Positions 47,861-57,035 of a DNA stretch of 64,000 nucleotides are shown in pieces. Every line of letters starts with the position of its first letter. Positions within the stretch are counted from its first letter, which is position 1. Origin of the DNA: Devosia sp. 66-14 (GTDB lineage: Bacteria > Pseudomonadota > Alphaproteobacteria > Rhizobiales > Devosiaceae); contig MKVB01000002.1 of NCBI GenBank assembly GCA_001899085.1, positions 202,440 through 266,439 of the forward strand. Reading direction: 5' to 3'. Under the pieces are notes generated by a model. It was not told the origin of the DNA and searched no databases. It saw nothing but the letters and a program-made list of their open reading frames with translations. Position numbers and translations under genes: made by a program.

Positions 47861-48118
47861 CCCGGCAGTGTCGCACCGGCCCCTTGCCGGCCGGTTAATC
47901 GGCCAAAGCGCGTCGCGAACTTCCAGAGTGCTCCATGCGCTCTGGCTCATTGTTTTCACGCCTGGCTTTGTCCCGAAAGCGGGACCCCTTCGGGGAGACA
48001 TGCCGTGGTCCAGGAAAACCGGCGGAAGGGCGTTGACAGAGGGGTGTTTTGCCCTTAATCACGGCCCCAATTCGAAGGGCGCGCGGCGCCTGTTTTTATT
48101 TCTGTTCCGAGGTTCGGC

Positions 48119-48244
48119 ATGAAAGTCACCAATTCGCTCAAGGCTCTGATGGGTCGCCATCGCGCCAACAAGCTCGTGCGCCGCCGCGGCCGCGTGTACA
48201 TCATCAACAAGGTGGACAAGCGCTACAAGGCCCGCCAGGGCTGA
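48119..48244 (+). CDS. rpmJ: 50S ribosomal protein bL36, zinc-free form
   Basis: 41 aa, [20 protein letters not shown] continuing [21 protein letters not shown]. This is the alphaproteobacterial L36 with no cysteines, so it lacks the zinc ribbon of the classical form. It is monocistronic, with a strong terminator 24 bases after its stop. Confidence 0.96.
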   Translation: MKVTNSLKALMGRHRANKLVRRRGRVYIINKVDKRYKARQG

Positions 48245-48268
48245 GCTGCTGCTCACGACCAGGTTTTG

Positions 48269-48296
48269 AAAGGCCCGCGCAAGCGGGCCTTTTTCG
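48269..48296 (+). terminator. Rho-independent terminator after rpmJ
   Basis: AAAGGCCCGC pairs with GCGGGCCTTT around GCAA, then TTC. Confidence 0.85.
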
Positions 48297-48390
48297 TTTG
48301 GTTAGCCTTACCCCGAAGATGTGAACTACGGGTGATTGCGTAGGGCGGTGATACCGTTAGCATGGAGATAGCGCCTCCAGAGTCGGCGAT

Positions 48391-48798
48391 ATGTCTTCTG
48401 AAGCCATCTCGATCGTGATCGAGCAGCCGTTTGACGAGGTCTACCGCTTCCTCGTCGATCCCCTGAACTTTCCGTCCTGGGGGCCGGCCCAGAGTTCCGA
48501 CATGCGCCACCTCGGCGCCGGCGACTGGCTGGTGGATTTCCAGAAGGGGCCGATGATCCTGCGGTTCACCGAGCCGAACCTGTATGGGGTGCTGGACTAC
48601 CGCATCTTCCGGCCAGGCGACGCCCCCGGACACCTGGTGTCGGTGCGGCTGCTGCCGGTCGGCGAGGCGTGCGAACTCACCATGATCTGGCGGCAACGGC
48701 TCGGCGTGGGCGACCAGCAGTTCGCCGCCGAGTGCATCGGCATTCGCGGCTACTTCGCCCGGCTGAAGACGCTGCTGGAGGCGGATGCCGGCGATTAG
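48391..48798 (+). CDS. SRPBCC/START-like fold protein
   Basis: 135 aa. The ligand-pocket fold is suggested by ISIVIEQPFDEVYRFLVDPLNFPSWGPA at the N-terminus and the C-terminal long helix (FAAECIGIRGYFARLKTLLEADAG). Members bind hydrophobic ligands or act as cyclases and hydratases; nothing here shows which. The ribosome site is poor. Its stop overlaps the stop of the convergent peptidase by three bases. Confidence 0.75.
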   Translation: MSSEAISIVIEQPFDEVYRFLVDPLNFPSWGPAQSSDMRHLGAGDWLVDFQKGPMILRFTEPNLYGVLDYRIFRPGDAPGHLVSVRLLPVGEACELTMIWRQRLGVGDQQFAAECIGIRGYFARLKTLLEADAGD

Positions 48799-50183
48799 CC
48801 GGCGAAAGCCGAGATGATCCTGAGCCAGGAGCGGATGCCCTTGTGGAAGCTCTTCAGATCATACTTCTCGTTGGGGGAGTGGATGCGATCGTCGTCCAGC
48901 GCGAAGCCGATCAGCAGCGTATCGAGCCCGAGGGTCTTCTTGAACTCGCCGGCCACCGGGATCGAGCCGCCCGAACCGATCAGCGCCGCTTCATTGCCCC
49001 ACTCATCCTTCAGCGCCGTGGCAGCCTTGGCGACAAACGGGCCATCGGTCGGCACCGACACGGCCGGGGCGCCGCCGTGCTCGTGGAAGGTTGCCGTCGC
49101 GTCGGGCGGCAGCCGGTCGGTAACGTGCTTGCGGAACGCCGCCCGGATCTTCTTCGGGTCCATGCCCGAGACCAGGCGGAACGAGATCTTGGCGCTGGCC
49201 TTGGCCGGGATCACCGTCTTGAAGCCATCGCCGGTATAGCCGCCGCTGATGCCGTTGATCTCGCAGGTCGGGCGCGCCCGGGTCTGCTCGAGCACCGAGC
49301 GCCCCTGTTCGCCGGCGGGCGTGGTCAGCCCGGCCCCGCGCATGAAGGCCGCCTCGTCATAGGGCAGGCGCTTCCACTGCGCCGCAATCTCGGCGGGGAG
49401 TTCGGCGACGTCGTCGTAAAAACCCTCCAGCGCCACGCTGCCATCGGGGTTGCGCAGCGAGGCGATGATATCGGCCAGCACCTGGATCGGGTTGCGCGCC
49501 GCATTGCCGTACATACCCGAGTGCAGGTCATGGCTGGCGCAGGTGATCACCACCTCTTCGCCGACCAGGCCGCGCAGCGAGGTGACGATAGCCGGGGTGT
49601 CGCGGTTCCACAGGTCGGTGTCGCAGACCAGCGCGATGTCGGCGGTGCCGAGCTCGGCCTTGTTGGCTTCGAGGAAGCCCGGCAGGCTCTTGCCACCCGA
49701 CTCTTCCTCGCCTTCGAAGAACAGTGTCACCTTGATCGGCAGCGGGCCGTTCACCGCCTTCCAGGCGCGGCAGGCCTCGACGAAGGTCAGGAGCTGCCCC
49801 TTGTCGTCGGACGTGCCACGCCCGACGATACGGGTCTCCCCATCGTCCCCCTTCACCAGCGTGGCGGTGAACGGGTCGGTGGCCCACAGGTTCAGCGGAT
49901 CGACCGGCTGCACGTCGTAATGGGCGTAGAACAGCACGTGCGGTCCATCAGCGGCCTGATCGTGCGCCACCACCATGGGGTGGCCCGGCGTCGGGCGCAC
50001 CGAAGCGTCGAAGCCGAGCGTCGCGAGATCGGCCGCCAGCCAGTCCGCCGCCTTCCTCACCTCGCCGGCGTAGGCCGGATCGGTCGAAATCGACTTGATC
50101 GCCACCAGCGTCTTGAGCCGCGCGACGCTGTCGTCGAGATGGGCATCGGCATGGGCGAGGGCGGCGTCGAGGGCGGTGGACAT
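48795..50183 (-). CDS. M20/M25/M40-family metallopeptidase (dipeptidase-like)
   Basis: 462 aa. Zinc ligands are visible as HYDVQPVDP, GRGTSDDKGQ, the catalytic EGEEESGG, and later CDTDLW and a late histidine (DDDRIHSPNEKYD). A dimerisation domain is inserted between them. The family includes carnosinase-like dipeptidases, DapE and ArgE; HYDVQPVDPLNLW and GRGTSDDKG favour a cytosolic nonspecific dipeptidase. With the Opp importer nearby it may process imported peptides (inference). ATG 50183 is chosen over a TTG three codons upstream. Confidence 0.9.
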   Translation of the reverse strand: MSTALDAALAHADAHLDDSVARLKTLVAIKSISTDPAYAGEVRKAADWLAADLATLGFDASVRPTPGHPMVVAHDQAADGPHVLFYAHYDVQPVDPLNLWATDPFTATLVKGDDGETRIVGRGTSDDKGQLLTFVEACRAWKAVNGPLPIKVTLFFEGEEESGGKSLPGFLEANKAELGTADIALVCDTDLWNRDTPAIVTSLRGLVGEEVVITCASHDLHSGMYGNAARNPIQVLADIIASLRNPDGSVALEGFYDDVAELPAEIAAQWKRLPYDEAAFMRGAGLTTPAGEQGRSVLEQTRARPTCEINGISGGYTGDGFKTVIPAKASAKISFRLVSGMDPKKIRAAFRKHVTDRLPPDATATFHEHGGAPAVSVPTDGPFVAKAATALKDEWGNEAALIGSGGSIPVAGEFKKTLGLDTLLIGFALDDDRIHSPNEKYDLKSFHKGIRSWLRIISAFAG

Positions 50184-50211
50184 CAGGGGCAATCCGTTAC
50201 TGAAAGCGAAA

Positions 50212-50259
50212 ATCCCTCCCCGTTGCGGGACGCTGTTGCGTCCCCTGGATGGGAGGGAT
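50212..50259 (-). terminator. Two-part hairpin, probable pyk terminator
   Basis: ATCCCTCCC pairs with GGGAGGGAT across an inner GGGACG-CTGTTG-CGTCCC hairpin. On the minus strand TTTTCGCTTT follows. It lies 29 bases past the pyk stop and looks repeat-derived. Confidence 0.55.
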
Positions 50260-50287
50260 CGAGAAGGTATAGCCTAGGCAGGCGGGA

Positions 50288-51724
50288 TCAAGAGGATCCG
50301 GCGCCATCCTGGCGGACGAAGGCGATGCGCAGCATGTTGGTGGCGCCGGGTGTCCCCAGCGGAATGCCCGCGGTGATGGCGATGCGATCGCCGGGACGGG
50401 CGAGGCCCTCGTTGTAGGCGATGACGCAGGCGCGATCGACCATGTCCTCGAGGTTCACCGCATCGGGCGATTCGACGCAATGAATGCCCCACACCACCGA
50501 GAGGCGGCGGACCGTCCTGAGGTTCGGCGACAGCGCCAGGATGGGCTTGGACGGCCGTTCACGCGCAGCGCGGATCGCGGTCGAGCCGGACGAGGTGTAG
50601 GTGACGATGGCCGCCAGGTCGAGCGTCTCGGCCACCTGACGGGTCGCCGCCGAGATGGCGTCGGCCGCCGTTGCCTCGGGCTCGGCCGCCTGGGCGCGGA
50701 TGATGCCGCGATAGTTCGGGTCGCCTTCGACCGCCACGGCCACCTTGTTCATCATCGCCACGGCTTCGACCGGATACTGGCCGGAAGCGCTTTCGGCCGA
50801 AAGCATCACCGCATCGGCGCCTTCGAACACGGCGATCGAGACGTCCGAGACCTCGGCGCGGGTCGGCACCGGCGAGGTGATCATCGATTCCAGCATCTGG
50901 GTCGCGACCACCACGGGCTTGCCGTAGCGGCGGGCGATGCGGATCATGCGCTTCTGCAGGCCGGGGACCTGCTCGAGCGGCATCTCGACACCCAGATCGC
51001 CGCGCGCCACCATGAAGGCGTCGCACAGCTTGATGATTTCCTCGAGCCGCTCGACCGCCTGCGGCTTCTCGATCTTGGCCATGACGCCGGCGCGGCCCTG
51101 GACGATCTTGCGGATATCGATGATGTCTTCGGGCCGCTGCACGAAGCTGACGGCAATCCAGTCGGCTTCCGCCTCGAGGCCCTTCAGCAGGTCGGCGTGA
51201 TCCTTCTCGGTCAGCGCCCCCATCGGCAGCAGCGTATCGGGCAAGCTCACGCCCTTCTTGTCGCTCAGCTTGCCGCCATAGATCACTTCGGTCTCGACCT
51301 GGCCGCCGCCGACCTTGGTGGCCTTGAGTTGCAGCTTGCCGTCATCGAGCAGCAGGCGATCGCCCACCGACACCGACTCGAGGATCTCCGGATGCGGCAG
51401 GTAGACGCGCTCGGCCGTCCCCGGGGCTTCCGAGCTGTCGAGGGTGAACCGGGCGCCGGCCACCAGCTGCACGGCGCCTTCGGCAAAGCGACCGACGCGG
51501 AGCTTGGGGCCCTGCAGGTCGACCAGGATGCCGATCGGATGGTGCAGCCGCGCCTCGACATTACGGATATAGCCGACGGTCTGCTTGAGCAGTTCGTGGC
51601 TGGCGTGGCTCATGTTGATGCGGAAGACGTCCGCACCAGCGCGCGCCAGCTTCTCGATCGTGGCTTCGTCGTTGGACGCAGGGCCCAGGGTCGCAACGAT
51701 CTTCACGCGTCTCAAGCGTCTCAT
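50288..51724 (-). CDS. pyk: Pyruvate kinase
   Basis: 478 aa. It converts phosphoenolpyruvate and ADP to pyruvate and ATP. Landmarks: VKIVATLGPAS at the start, FRINMSHAS, the active-site block GVMAKIEKPQAVERLEEI with catalytic lysine, MVARGDLGVEMPLEQVP, and ATQMLESMITSPVPTRAEVSDV. The allosteric domain is complete. The ATG overlaps the stop of the DUF1036 gene (ATGA), so the two are coupled. Confidence 0.97.
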   Translation of the reverse strand: MRRLRRVKIVATLGPASNDEATIEKLARAGADVFRINMSHASHELLKQTVGYIRNVEARLHHPIGILVDLQGPKLRVGRFAEGAVQLVAGARFTLDSSEAPGTAERVYLPHPEILESVSVGDRLLLDDGKLQLKATKVGGGQVETEVIYGGKLSDKKGVSLPDTLLPMGALTEKDHADLLKGLEAEADWIAVSFVQRPEDIIDIRKIVQGRAGVMAKIEKPQAVERLEEIIKLCDAFMVARGDLGVEMPLEQVPGLQKRMIRIARRYGKPVVVATQMLESMITSPVPTRAEVSDVSIAVFEGADAVMLSAESASGQYPVEAVAMMNKVAVAVEGDPNYRGIIRAQAAEPEATAADAISAATRQVAETLDLAAIVTYTSSGSTAIRAARERPSKPILALSPNLRTVRRLSVVWGIHCVESPDAVNLEDMVDRACVIAYNEGLARPGDRIAITAGIPLGTPGATNMLRIAFVRQDGAGSS

Positions 51725-52350
51725 TCGGAATCTGCACCTTCATCAGTAGGAGTGTCGTCGGCGGGCTGGTTGCCACCGTCGGTCGGCAGGTCGCCTTCGA
51801 GCGGGACGGCCTCGTCCGTCGGGCCGGTGTCGCCGCTGATGACTTCGCCATCGGTCAGCTGCAACGTCCAGTCGCTGCGATTATTGGTATCGACTTCGAA
51901 GAAGCCGGTTCGTTCGTAGCCGCGCGCCAGACAATCCTCAACACCGAAGATGGTGAAGGTCTCGTCGCGCGTGCACATGAAGACGCTGCCGTCCCAGGCG
52001 CCGCCGCTCACGTCGTCGGCGGCATAGACGTAATAGTAGCGGCGCGCCTCGAGATTGCCGCGATAGATGGTGACGCAGTTATCCGGTTCGGCGACCCACC
52101 AGCCTTCCGACTGCCAGCCCTTCTCGGCCCGGTAGCCGAAGGCGATGGAGACCTTGTTGGCGGTTTCGTTGCAGACGCGGAAGCTGCCTTCGCCGGTCTC
52201 GGCCGAGGCTGCGGGATCGGCGGGCGCCTGCGATTGCGCCTGCGCCGAGGCAGCGCTGAGCGGCGCGTCGGCGCGCGGCAGGAAAATCCAGATGGTGACG
52301 GCTATGAACGCGGCGGCGAGCACACCAGCGATGGCCAGGATGTAGCGCAA
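51721..52350 (-). CDS. DUF1036 membrane-anchored protein
   Basis: 209 aa. One N-terminal anchor (YILAIAGVLAAAFIAVTIWIFL), a low-complexity linker, then a DUF1036 domain of about 95 residues (FRVCNETANKVSIAFGY; GWWVAEPDNCVTIYRG; CTRDETFTIFGVEDC) with four cysteines suggesting disulfides, and an acidic tail. It is exposed to the periplasm. Placement upstream of pyk is, to my knowledge, common in Hyphomicrobiales; the function is unknown. Confidence 0.85.
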   Translation of the reverse strand: MRYILAIAGVLAAAFIAVTIWIFLPRADAPLSAASAQAQSQAPADPAASAETGEGSFRVCNETANKVSIAFGYRAEKGWQSEGWWVAEPDNCVTIYRGNLEARRYYYVYAADDVSGGAWDGSVFMCTRDETFTIFGVEDCLARGYERTGFFEVDTNNRSDWTLQLTDGEVISGDTGPTDEAVPLEGDLPTDGGNQPADDTPTDEGADSE

Positions 52351-52554
52351 TGGACCGCCCGGGTTCGATGCCTGAAATCGTTTGCAGCGCGCGACGTGTT
52401 GTGCGCAGCGCCCCGCCCGGTGTCAACCGGTAAACGCGGCTTTTGTCGGAATTACGAAACCCCTGCGGCACGCGATGTGGATTGATGTCGAATAGGCTTG
52501 AACAGGCGAGGCCGAACGGGTTGAACGGGGGCCGAAACGAAGAGGAATTCGACT

Positions 52555-52827
52555 ATGGCAACCGTCTCATCCGATAGCGTCGCCCAGGACCAGATCAAGG
52601 CCTTCATCGAGCGCATCGAACGGCTCGAGGAAGAAAAGGCGGCAATCGCCGGCGACATCAAGGAAGTGTATGCCGAAGCCAAGGGCAACGGCTTCGACAC
52701 CAAGGTGCTGCGCAAGATCGTCTCGATCCGCAAGCAGGACCATAATGAACGCATGGAGCAGGAAGCCCTGCTCGAGCTCTACCTGACCGCCCTGGGCATG
52801 GCGGCGGCGCCGAGCGAAGACGAGTAG
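52555..52827 (+). CDS. gapR: GapR-family (DUF2312) nucleoid-associated protein
   Basis: 90 aa. [46 protein letters not shown] is the DUF2312 signature. In Caulobacter GapR is a dimer-of-dimers that encircles overtwisted DNA ahead of polymerases and stimulates topoisomerases. The same role is inferred. Own promoter (divergent from DUF1036) and terminator. Confidence 0.93.
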   Translation: MATVSSDSVAQDQIKAFIERIERLEEEKAAIAGDIKEVYAEAKGNGFDTKVLRKIVSIRKQDHNERMEQEALLELYLTALGMAAAPSEDE

Positions 52828-52853
52828 GCGCGAGGCTTAGGCCGCAATGACAG

Positions 52854-52879
52854 GGCCGCCCCACCGGGCGGCCTTTTCT
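52854..52879 (+). terminator. Terminator after gapR
   Basis: GGCCGCCC pairs with GGGCGGCC around CACC, then TTTTCTT. Confidence 0.85.
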
Positions 52880-52891
52880 TATGCGCCCCGC

Positions 52892-55300
52892 TCAGCCGGC
52901 CTGGCGCTGCTGCAGCCCGGCAAAGGCTGCAATCGGCGCCGGGCGGCCGAACAGGAAGCCCTGCGCCGTCTCGCAGCCTTCGGCGCGCAGAAAGGCCAGT
53001 TCCTCCGGCCGCTCGACGCCCTCGGCGACCACCGGCGTGCCGAGATAGCGCCCGAGCTCGATGACGGCGTGGACGATCGCCGCCGATTGCAGGTTGCGGT
53101 CGAAGGTCCTGACGAAGGACTGGTCGAGCTTGATCCGCGAAAAGGGGAAAGCACCCAGGTGGGTGAGCGACGAGTGCCCGGTGCCGAAATCGTCGATGGC
53201 GACCCGCACTCCGAGCGCCCGGATCTGCCGGAGCGTCGTCACCGCCCGGGTCAGGTCGCGCACCAGGGCCGTCTCGGTCACCTCGATCTCGAGCCGCGCC
53301 GGCGACAGGCCCGTCTGCACCAGGACCTGATGGATCAGGCGGGAGAATGACGGATTGTGGATCTGCGCCGCCGACACATTGACCGAGAGGCTGAGCGGCA
53401 CCCGCCAGGAGGCCGCTTCCTCGCAGGCCGCCCGCAGCACCCATTCGCCGATCTGCAGGATCAGCCCATTCTCCTCGGCGATCGGAATGAAGATGCCTGG
53501 CGCGATCTCGCCGCGCTCGGGGTGGTGCCAGCGGATCAGTGCTTCGAGGCCGGTGACCGATCCCGAGGCGATGTCGACCTGCGGCTGGTAGGTGAGGCGC
53601 AACTGCCCCGCGTCGGCGGCGTCGGCCAGGTCGTTGGCGACCAGTCGCCGGTCGCGCAACTCGTCGTTCATCGTCGCCTCGAACATTCGATAGGCGCCCC
53701 GGCCATCCTGCTTGGCGCGATAGAGCGCCATGTCGGCGGCAGACATCAGCTGCTCGGCGCTCTGGGCATCGCCGGGGAAGGAGGCAATACCGATCGACGC
53801 CGAGATCGCGGAGTCCTCCTCCGTCTCGGGCACGTCGCGGGCAAAGGCCTGCAGCAAGCGCTGCGCCACCCGGTTGGCGGCGTCGAGGCTCGTGGTGGCA
53901 TTGAGCACCACGGCGAACTCGTCGCCGCTCAGCCGCGCCGGATAACCGATCTCGCCGATCTCGCGCTGCAGGATCAGCCCGACCCGGCGCAGCAGCGCGT
54001 CACCGGCTGCGTGGCCGTAGAGATCGTTGACCTGCTTGAAGCGATCGAGGTCGAGGCAGAGCACGCTGCAGCTCCGCCCGTCGCTGCGGGCGTCCTCGAT
54101 GGTCTGGTTGAGCCGGCGGCCGAAACTGACGCGATTGGGCAGTCCGGTCAGCGCATCGTGGTGGGCGAGGAAGCGGATATGTTCTTCGGCCTGCTTGCGG
54201 GTGGAGACGTCGCGGATGGCGATGGCCTGCTGCCGGACGCCCTGAAACTCGATCTCGTGCGCCACCGCCTCGACCGGGATGTCGCCGCCGGCGACCTCGA
54301 GCCGCCCCTCGATGGTGGCATTGGGAGTGCGTTCGAGCGCCTCGCATGCCGTCGCGTCGAGGAAATCGAGCAAGGGGCGCCCACCGGCGTCTGCCTCGGA
54401 GCCGACCAGCTGCCTGAAGCTGCGATTGGTGGCGCTGATGGTTCCGTGCCGGACGATGACGATGCCTTCGACCGCTGCGTCGGCCAGCTCGCGCATCCGC
54501 GCGCTTTCGGCGCCGTGGCGCCGATCCCTGAGGTCGAGCAGGGTGCCGCCCATGGCGAGGCCCAGAATGATGCTCGAGGCGAGCGACAGCACCAGCCAGA
54601 GCCAGGTCGGCGTCCCCTCGGCGACGATCGGGTAGCAATCGGCGAAGCCGGCCGCGCCCATGGCGGTGAAATGCATCGTGCAGATCGCCAGGGTGAGCAG
54701 AACGGGAGCGCCCACCCGACCGCGCAGCGTCGGGGCCCGGGCCAGCCAGAGTGCGGCGGCGCCCAGGGTAATGCCGGTGAGGATGGAGATGGCGACGAGG
54801 TTGAAATCCCAGACGATGGCGCCGCCGACGATCACCGCCGCCATGCCGGTATAGTGCATGACGGAGATGCCGAGTCCGACCACGGCCCCGGCGAGGATCG
54901 AGTCGCCGGCCGAGGTGCCGATGGTGGCGAACCAGAGCCCGCCGCCGACGACCACGATGGCCAGCGACAGCGACGCCAGCGTCGTCGGCAGGTCGTACCC
55001 CACGGCGACGCCGGGATGGAATGCCAGCATGGCGACGAAGTGGGTGGCCCAGATGCCGAACCCGACCGAGACGGCCGCCACCGCCAGCCACACCATCTGC
55101 ATCGCGCCGGCGGTGCGGCGCGCATGATGCAGTAGTGATATCCCGGCAAAAGACGAAAGTGCGCACAGCAACGCCGCCACGGCGACCAGCGACAGGTCGT
55201 GATTGTTCAGTAATGTGCTGACGACGACCGGCAACGAACGCCCCGGGATACTTGAGTTCCGGCGATAGTTGGCGTCACGGGTGAACAGACGATTACCCAC
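52892..55300 (-). CDS. Cyclic-di-GMP enzyme with MHYT-PAS-GGDEF-EAL domains
   Basis: 802 aa. The N-terminal MHYT sensor (about 30-250) has seven helices and the repeated motifs [16 protein letters not shown] and TMHFTAMGA, thought to bind copper and sense oxygen, CO or NO. A PAS domain follows, then GGDEF (DALTGLPNR ... [11 protein letters not shown] ... RLSGDEF), then EAL ([56 protein letters not shown]). All EAL catalytic motifs are present. SGDEF replaces GGDEF, a substitution tolerated by active cyclases. The GTG start at 55300 is uncertain. Confidence 0.9.
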   Translation of the reverse strand: MGNRLFTRDANYRRNSSIPGRSLPVVVSTLLNNHDLSLVAVAALLCALSSFAGISLLHHARRTAGAMQMVWLAVAAVSVGFGIWATHFVAMLAFHPGVAVGYDLPTTLASLSLAIVVVGGGLWFATIGTSAGDSILAGAVVGLGISVMHYTGMAAVIVGGAIVWDFNLVAISILTGITLGAAALWLARAPTLRGRVGAPVLLTLAICTMHFTAMGAAGFADCYPIVAEGTPTWLWLVLSLASSIILGLAMGGTLLDLRDRRHGAESARMRELADAAVEGIVIVRHGTISATNRSFRQLVGSEADAGGRPLLDFLDATACEALERTPNATIEGRLEVAGGDIPVEAVAHEIEFQGVRQQAIAIRDVSTRKQAEEHIRFLAHHDALTGLPNRVSFGRRLNQTIEDARSDGRSCSVLCLDLDRFKQVNDLYGHAAGDALLRRVGLILQREIGEIGYPARLSGDEFAVVLNATTSLDAANRVAQRLLQAFARDVPETEEDSAISASIGIASFPGDAQSAEQLMSAADMALYRAKQDGRGAYRMFEATMNDELRDRRLVANDLADAADAGQLRLTYQPQVDIASGSVTGLEALIRWHHPERGEIAPGIFIPIAEENGLILQIGEWVLRAACEEAASWRVPLSLSVNVSAAQIHNPSFSRLIHQVLVQTGLSPARLEIEVTETALVRDLTRAVTTLRQIRALGVRVAIDDFGTGHSSLTHLGAFPFSRIKLDQSFVRTFDRNLQSAAIVHAVIELGRYLGTPVVAEGVERPEELAFLRAEGCETAQGFLFGRPAPIAAFAGLQQRQAG

Positions 55301-55479
55301 TACTGCGAACGGCTGGCGGGTTGTCGGGTGGGTGAATCAGCCGTCTGGCAGACCACAGGTAGAACTGCGTAGCTGCGCGAAACCTCCGGTTTCGAGGCGG
55401 CCCAGGCGTCTGCTACGAGAGGCGTATGGAACGCTCGCGCGACTCCGCTAGTTCTGCTGCGGGGCTCGCAGGAGCAGTT

Positions 55480-55731
55480 ATGACTCAGCGCACGTTTGGG
55501 CCGGAGAAGCGCAACGGCAAATGGTACTTTTATGCCTATCTCGAGGGGCAGCAGGCCGAATGGGGCCCCTATTCGAGCGAGGAATTCGCAATGGGAGCCA
55601 AGGACGCGATCGAACGACGGCTGACCGCAGAGGAAAAGGCGGCGGCCCAGCAGCCGCCGGCGGCTGCGACCGAGGACGAGCTCGCTCAGCAGCAGGAAGA
55701 AAAAGGGCCGCCCGGCGGGGCGGCCCGTTGA
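55480..55731 (+). CDS. Small hypothetical protein
   Basis: 83 aa. The N-terminal half is aromatic and charged (TFGPEKRNGKWYFYAYLEGQQAEWGPYSSEEFAMGAKDAIERR), resembling a small beta-sheet domain. The tail is Ala/Gln/Glu-rich and disordered. AGGAG fixes the ATG. Its last 27 bases include the hairpin that, read on the other strand, terminates the operon at 55750. Function unknown. Confidence 0.7.
   Translation: MTQRTFGPEKRNGKWYFYAYLEGQQAEWGPYSSEEFAMGAKDAIERRLTAEEKAAAQQPPAAATEDELAQQQEEKGPPGGAAR
55701..55726 (-). terminator. Terminator of the monooxygenase/ABC operon, inside the 3' end of the convergent gene
   Basis: GGGCCGCCC and GGGCGGCCC form the stem. On the minus strand it is followed by TTTTTC, 45 bases after the AhpD-like gene's stop. 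Confidence 0.8.
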
Positions 55732-55749
55732 TCTTCGGTTTGCCGAGAC

Positions 55750-56355
55750 TCAGGCTGCGGCCGGGGTCGGCTCGCCCAGCGACAGCATCAGCCGGTTGGC
55801 CCAGTTGAAGAACGCCGCGCTCTGGATCAGGTCGGCGATCGCGAGATCGTCAAGCCCGGCCTCCCTGAGGTCGGCGATTTGCTCGGTGCCGAAGGCAGAC
55901 GGGGTTTCGGTCAGCGCGACCGAGGCGGCGACCAGGGTGTTCCAGCGGTCGCCCAGGTCAACCTCCACACCGTTATCGAGCAGCCGCTGCACATCTTGGC
56001 CGCGCTTCGAATAGGTCGAAGCAAAGCGGGCATGCACCGAGGCACAGAAGATGCAGCCATTGGAGCGTGACGTCGCCGCGGCCGACAGCTCGCGCTCGGC
56101 GCGGGGCAATCCGGCATCCGGGTTGTAGAAGATATCCTTGTCGGTGCGGGTGCGGGCGCCGAGGATGTCGGGGTCGCGGGCCAGCAGCATGAAATAGGGC
56201 GACTTGGCGCGCGACGCCTCGGTCAGCCCTTCCCAATGCCGCTCGGTCAGCTCGGACTCCTCGAGTGGCTCGAGCCAGGGGGCCCAGCCGATCTGTTCCT
56301 GGGTGAAGACGACCGGACGGTCGGCGAGGTCGTAGGTGATGGCTTTCTCGGTCAT
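55750..56355 (-). CDS. AhpD-like alkylhydroperoxidase-domain protein, Avi_7169 family
   Basis: 201 aa. The AhpD/CMD core contains CIFCASVHARF with C101, C104 and H108, the redox pair and proton relay of AhpD-type peroxidases. The N-terminal 50 residues (DRPVVFTQEQIGWAPWLEPLEE) are specific to this subfamily, which occurs beside luciferase-like monooxygenases and peptide-type ABC importers. It may dispose of a peroxide or reduce a sulfur intermediate (inference). Last gene of the operon, nine bases after the next CMD gene. Confidence 0.85.
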   Translation of the reverse strand: MTEKAITYDLADRPVVFTQEQIGWAPWLEPLEESELTERHWEGLTEASRAKSPYFMLLARDPDILGARTRTDKDIFYNPDAGLPRAERELSAAATSRSNGCIFCASVHARFASTYSKRGQDVQRLLDNGVEVDLGDRWNTLVAASVALTETPSAFGTEQIADLREAGLDDLAIADLIQSAAFFNWANRLMLSLGEPTPAAA

Positions 56356-56363
56356 GTCTGGCC

Positions 56364-57014
56364 TCAGGCTGCAGCGACGGGGCTGATCGGGGTGGAGGCG
56401 TGGGCGACGCTGGTGGCCTGCTGCGCCGCGGCGAGGGCCCTGAGCCCGATCACCACGCGGATCTGGAAGGCGAGGAATGCCACCAGCTGGCTCAGCGTCA
56501 CGATATCGGTGGTCGACCAGCCGGCATCGAGCAGCTGCTGCAGCTTGTCGGGGCTGGCGTCGCGCGGCCGGAAGACCAGGAAATGGGCGTGAGCCAGCGC
56601 CGCGCCGAGCCGGCCGAGCACCTGGCGATTTGCCGCGTCAGGCTGATACTCGAGGCCCGGCTTGCCTTCGGCACTGAGTGGGCCGGCGGGATAGTGGCCA
56701 TAGGGGCCTACCGTTGTGCCACGCCGGATCTCGGCACTGATGGCGCCGATCAGGCCGTTCCGGTCATGATGCCCCAGCTGTTCGCGGTAGAAGGCCGCGA
56801 TGGCTTCGTCCTGGTGGAGGGCGGCAACGAAGTAGGCGATGGCGAACCGCTCCTCGAGCAGCACCGTGCTGGCATCGAGTGGCGCGAACAACGCCTCGTA
56901 GCTTTTCTGCGCATTGTCGCGGGCGGTCGGCCGCCCATGACGCACCGTATCCAGCGCGCTGCCGGGGAGCACGCCGACCAGCTGGTCGATGACGTCTTTG
57001 CTCTTGTCGCTCAT
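56364..57014 (-). CDS. CMD-domain protein, Avi_7170 family
   Basis: 216 aa. Carboxymuconolactone-decarboxylase-like helical fold (LLEERFAIAYFVAALHQDEAIAAFYREQL; GWSTTDIVTLSQLVAFLAFQIRVVIGLRAL). It lacks the CxxC pair of its neighbour, so it is probably not a peroxidase by itself and may be a structural or substrate-binding partner. Position and length match the Avi_7170 group. Exact role unknown. Confidence 0.82.
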   Translation of the reverse strand: MSDKSKDVIDQLVGVLPGSALDTVRHGRPTARDNAQKSYEALFAPLDASTVLLEERFAIAYFVAALHQDEAIAAFYREQLGHHDRNGLIGAISAEIRRGTTVGPYGHYPAGPLSAEGKPGLEYQPDAANRQVLGRLGAALAHAHFLVFRPRDASPDKLQQLLDAGWSTTDIVTLSQLVAFLAFQIRVVIGLRALAAAQQATSVAHASTPISPVAAA

Positions 57015-57035
57015 CTCAGTTCCTTTCGGGGGTTT

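Noticed and set aside
54000-54500. SGDEF taken as proof of a dead cyclase
   Set aside because: Substitution of the first glycine is tolerated in known active diguanylate cyclases; sequence alone cannot decide.
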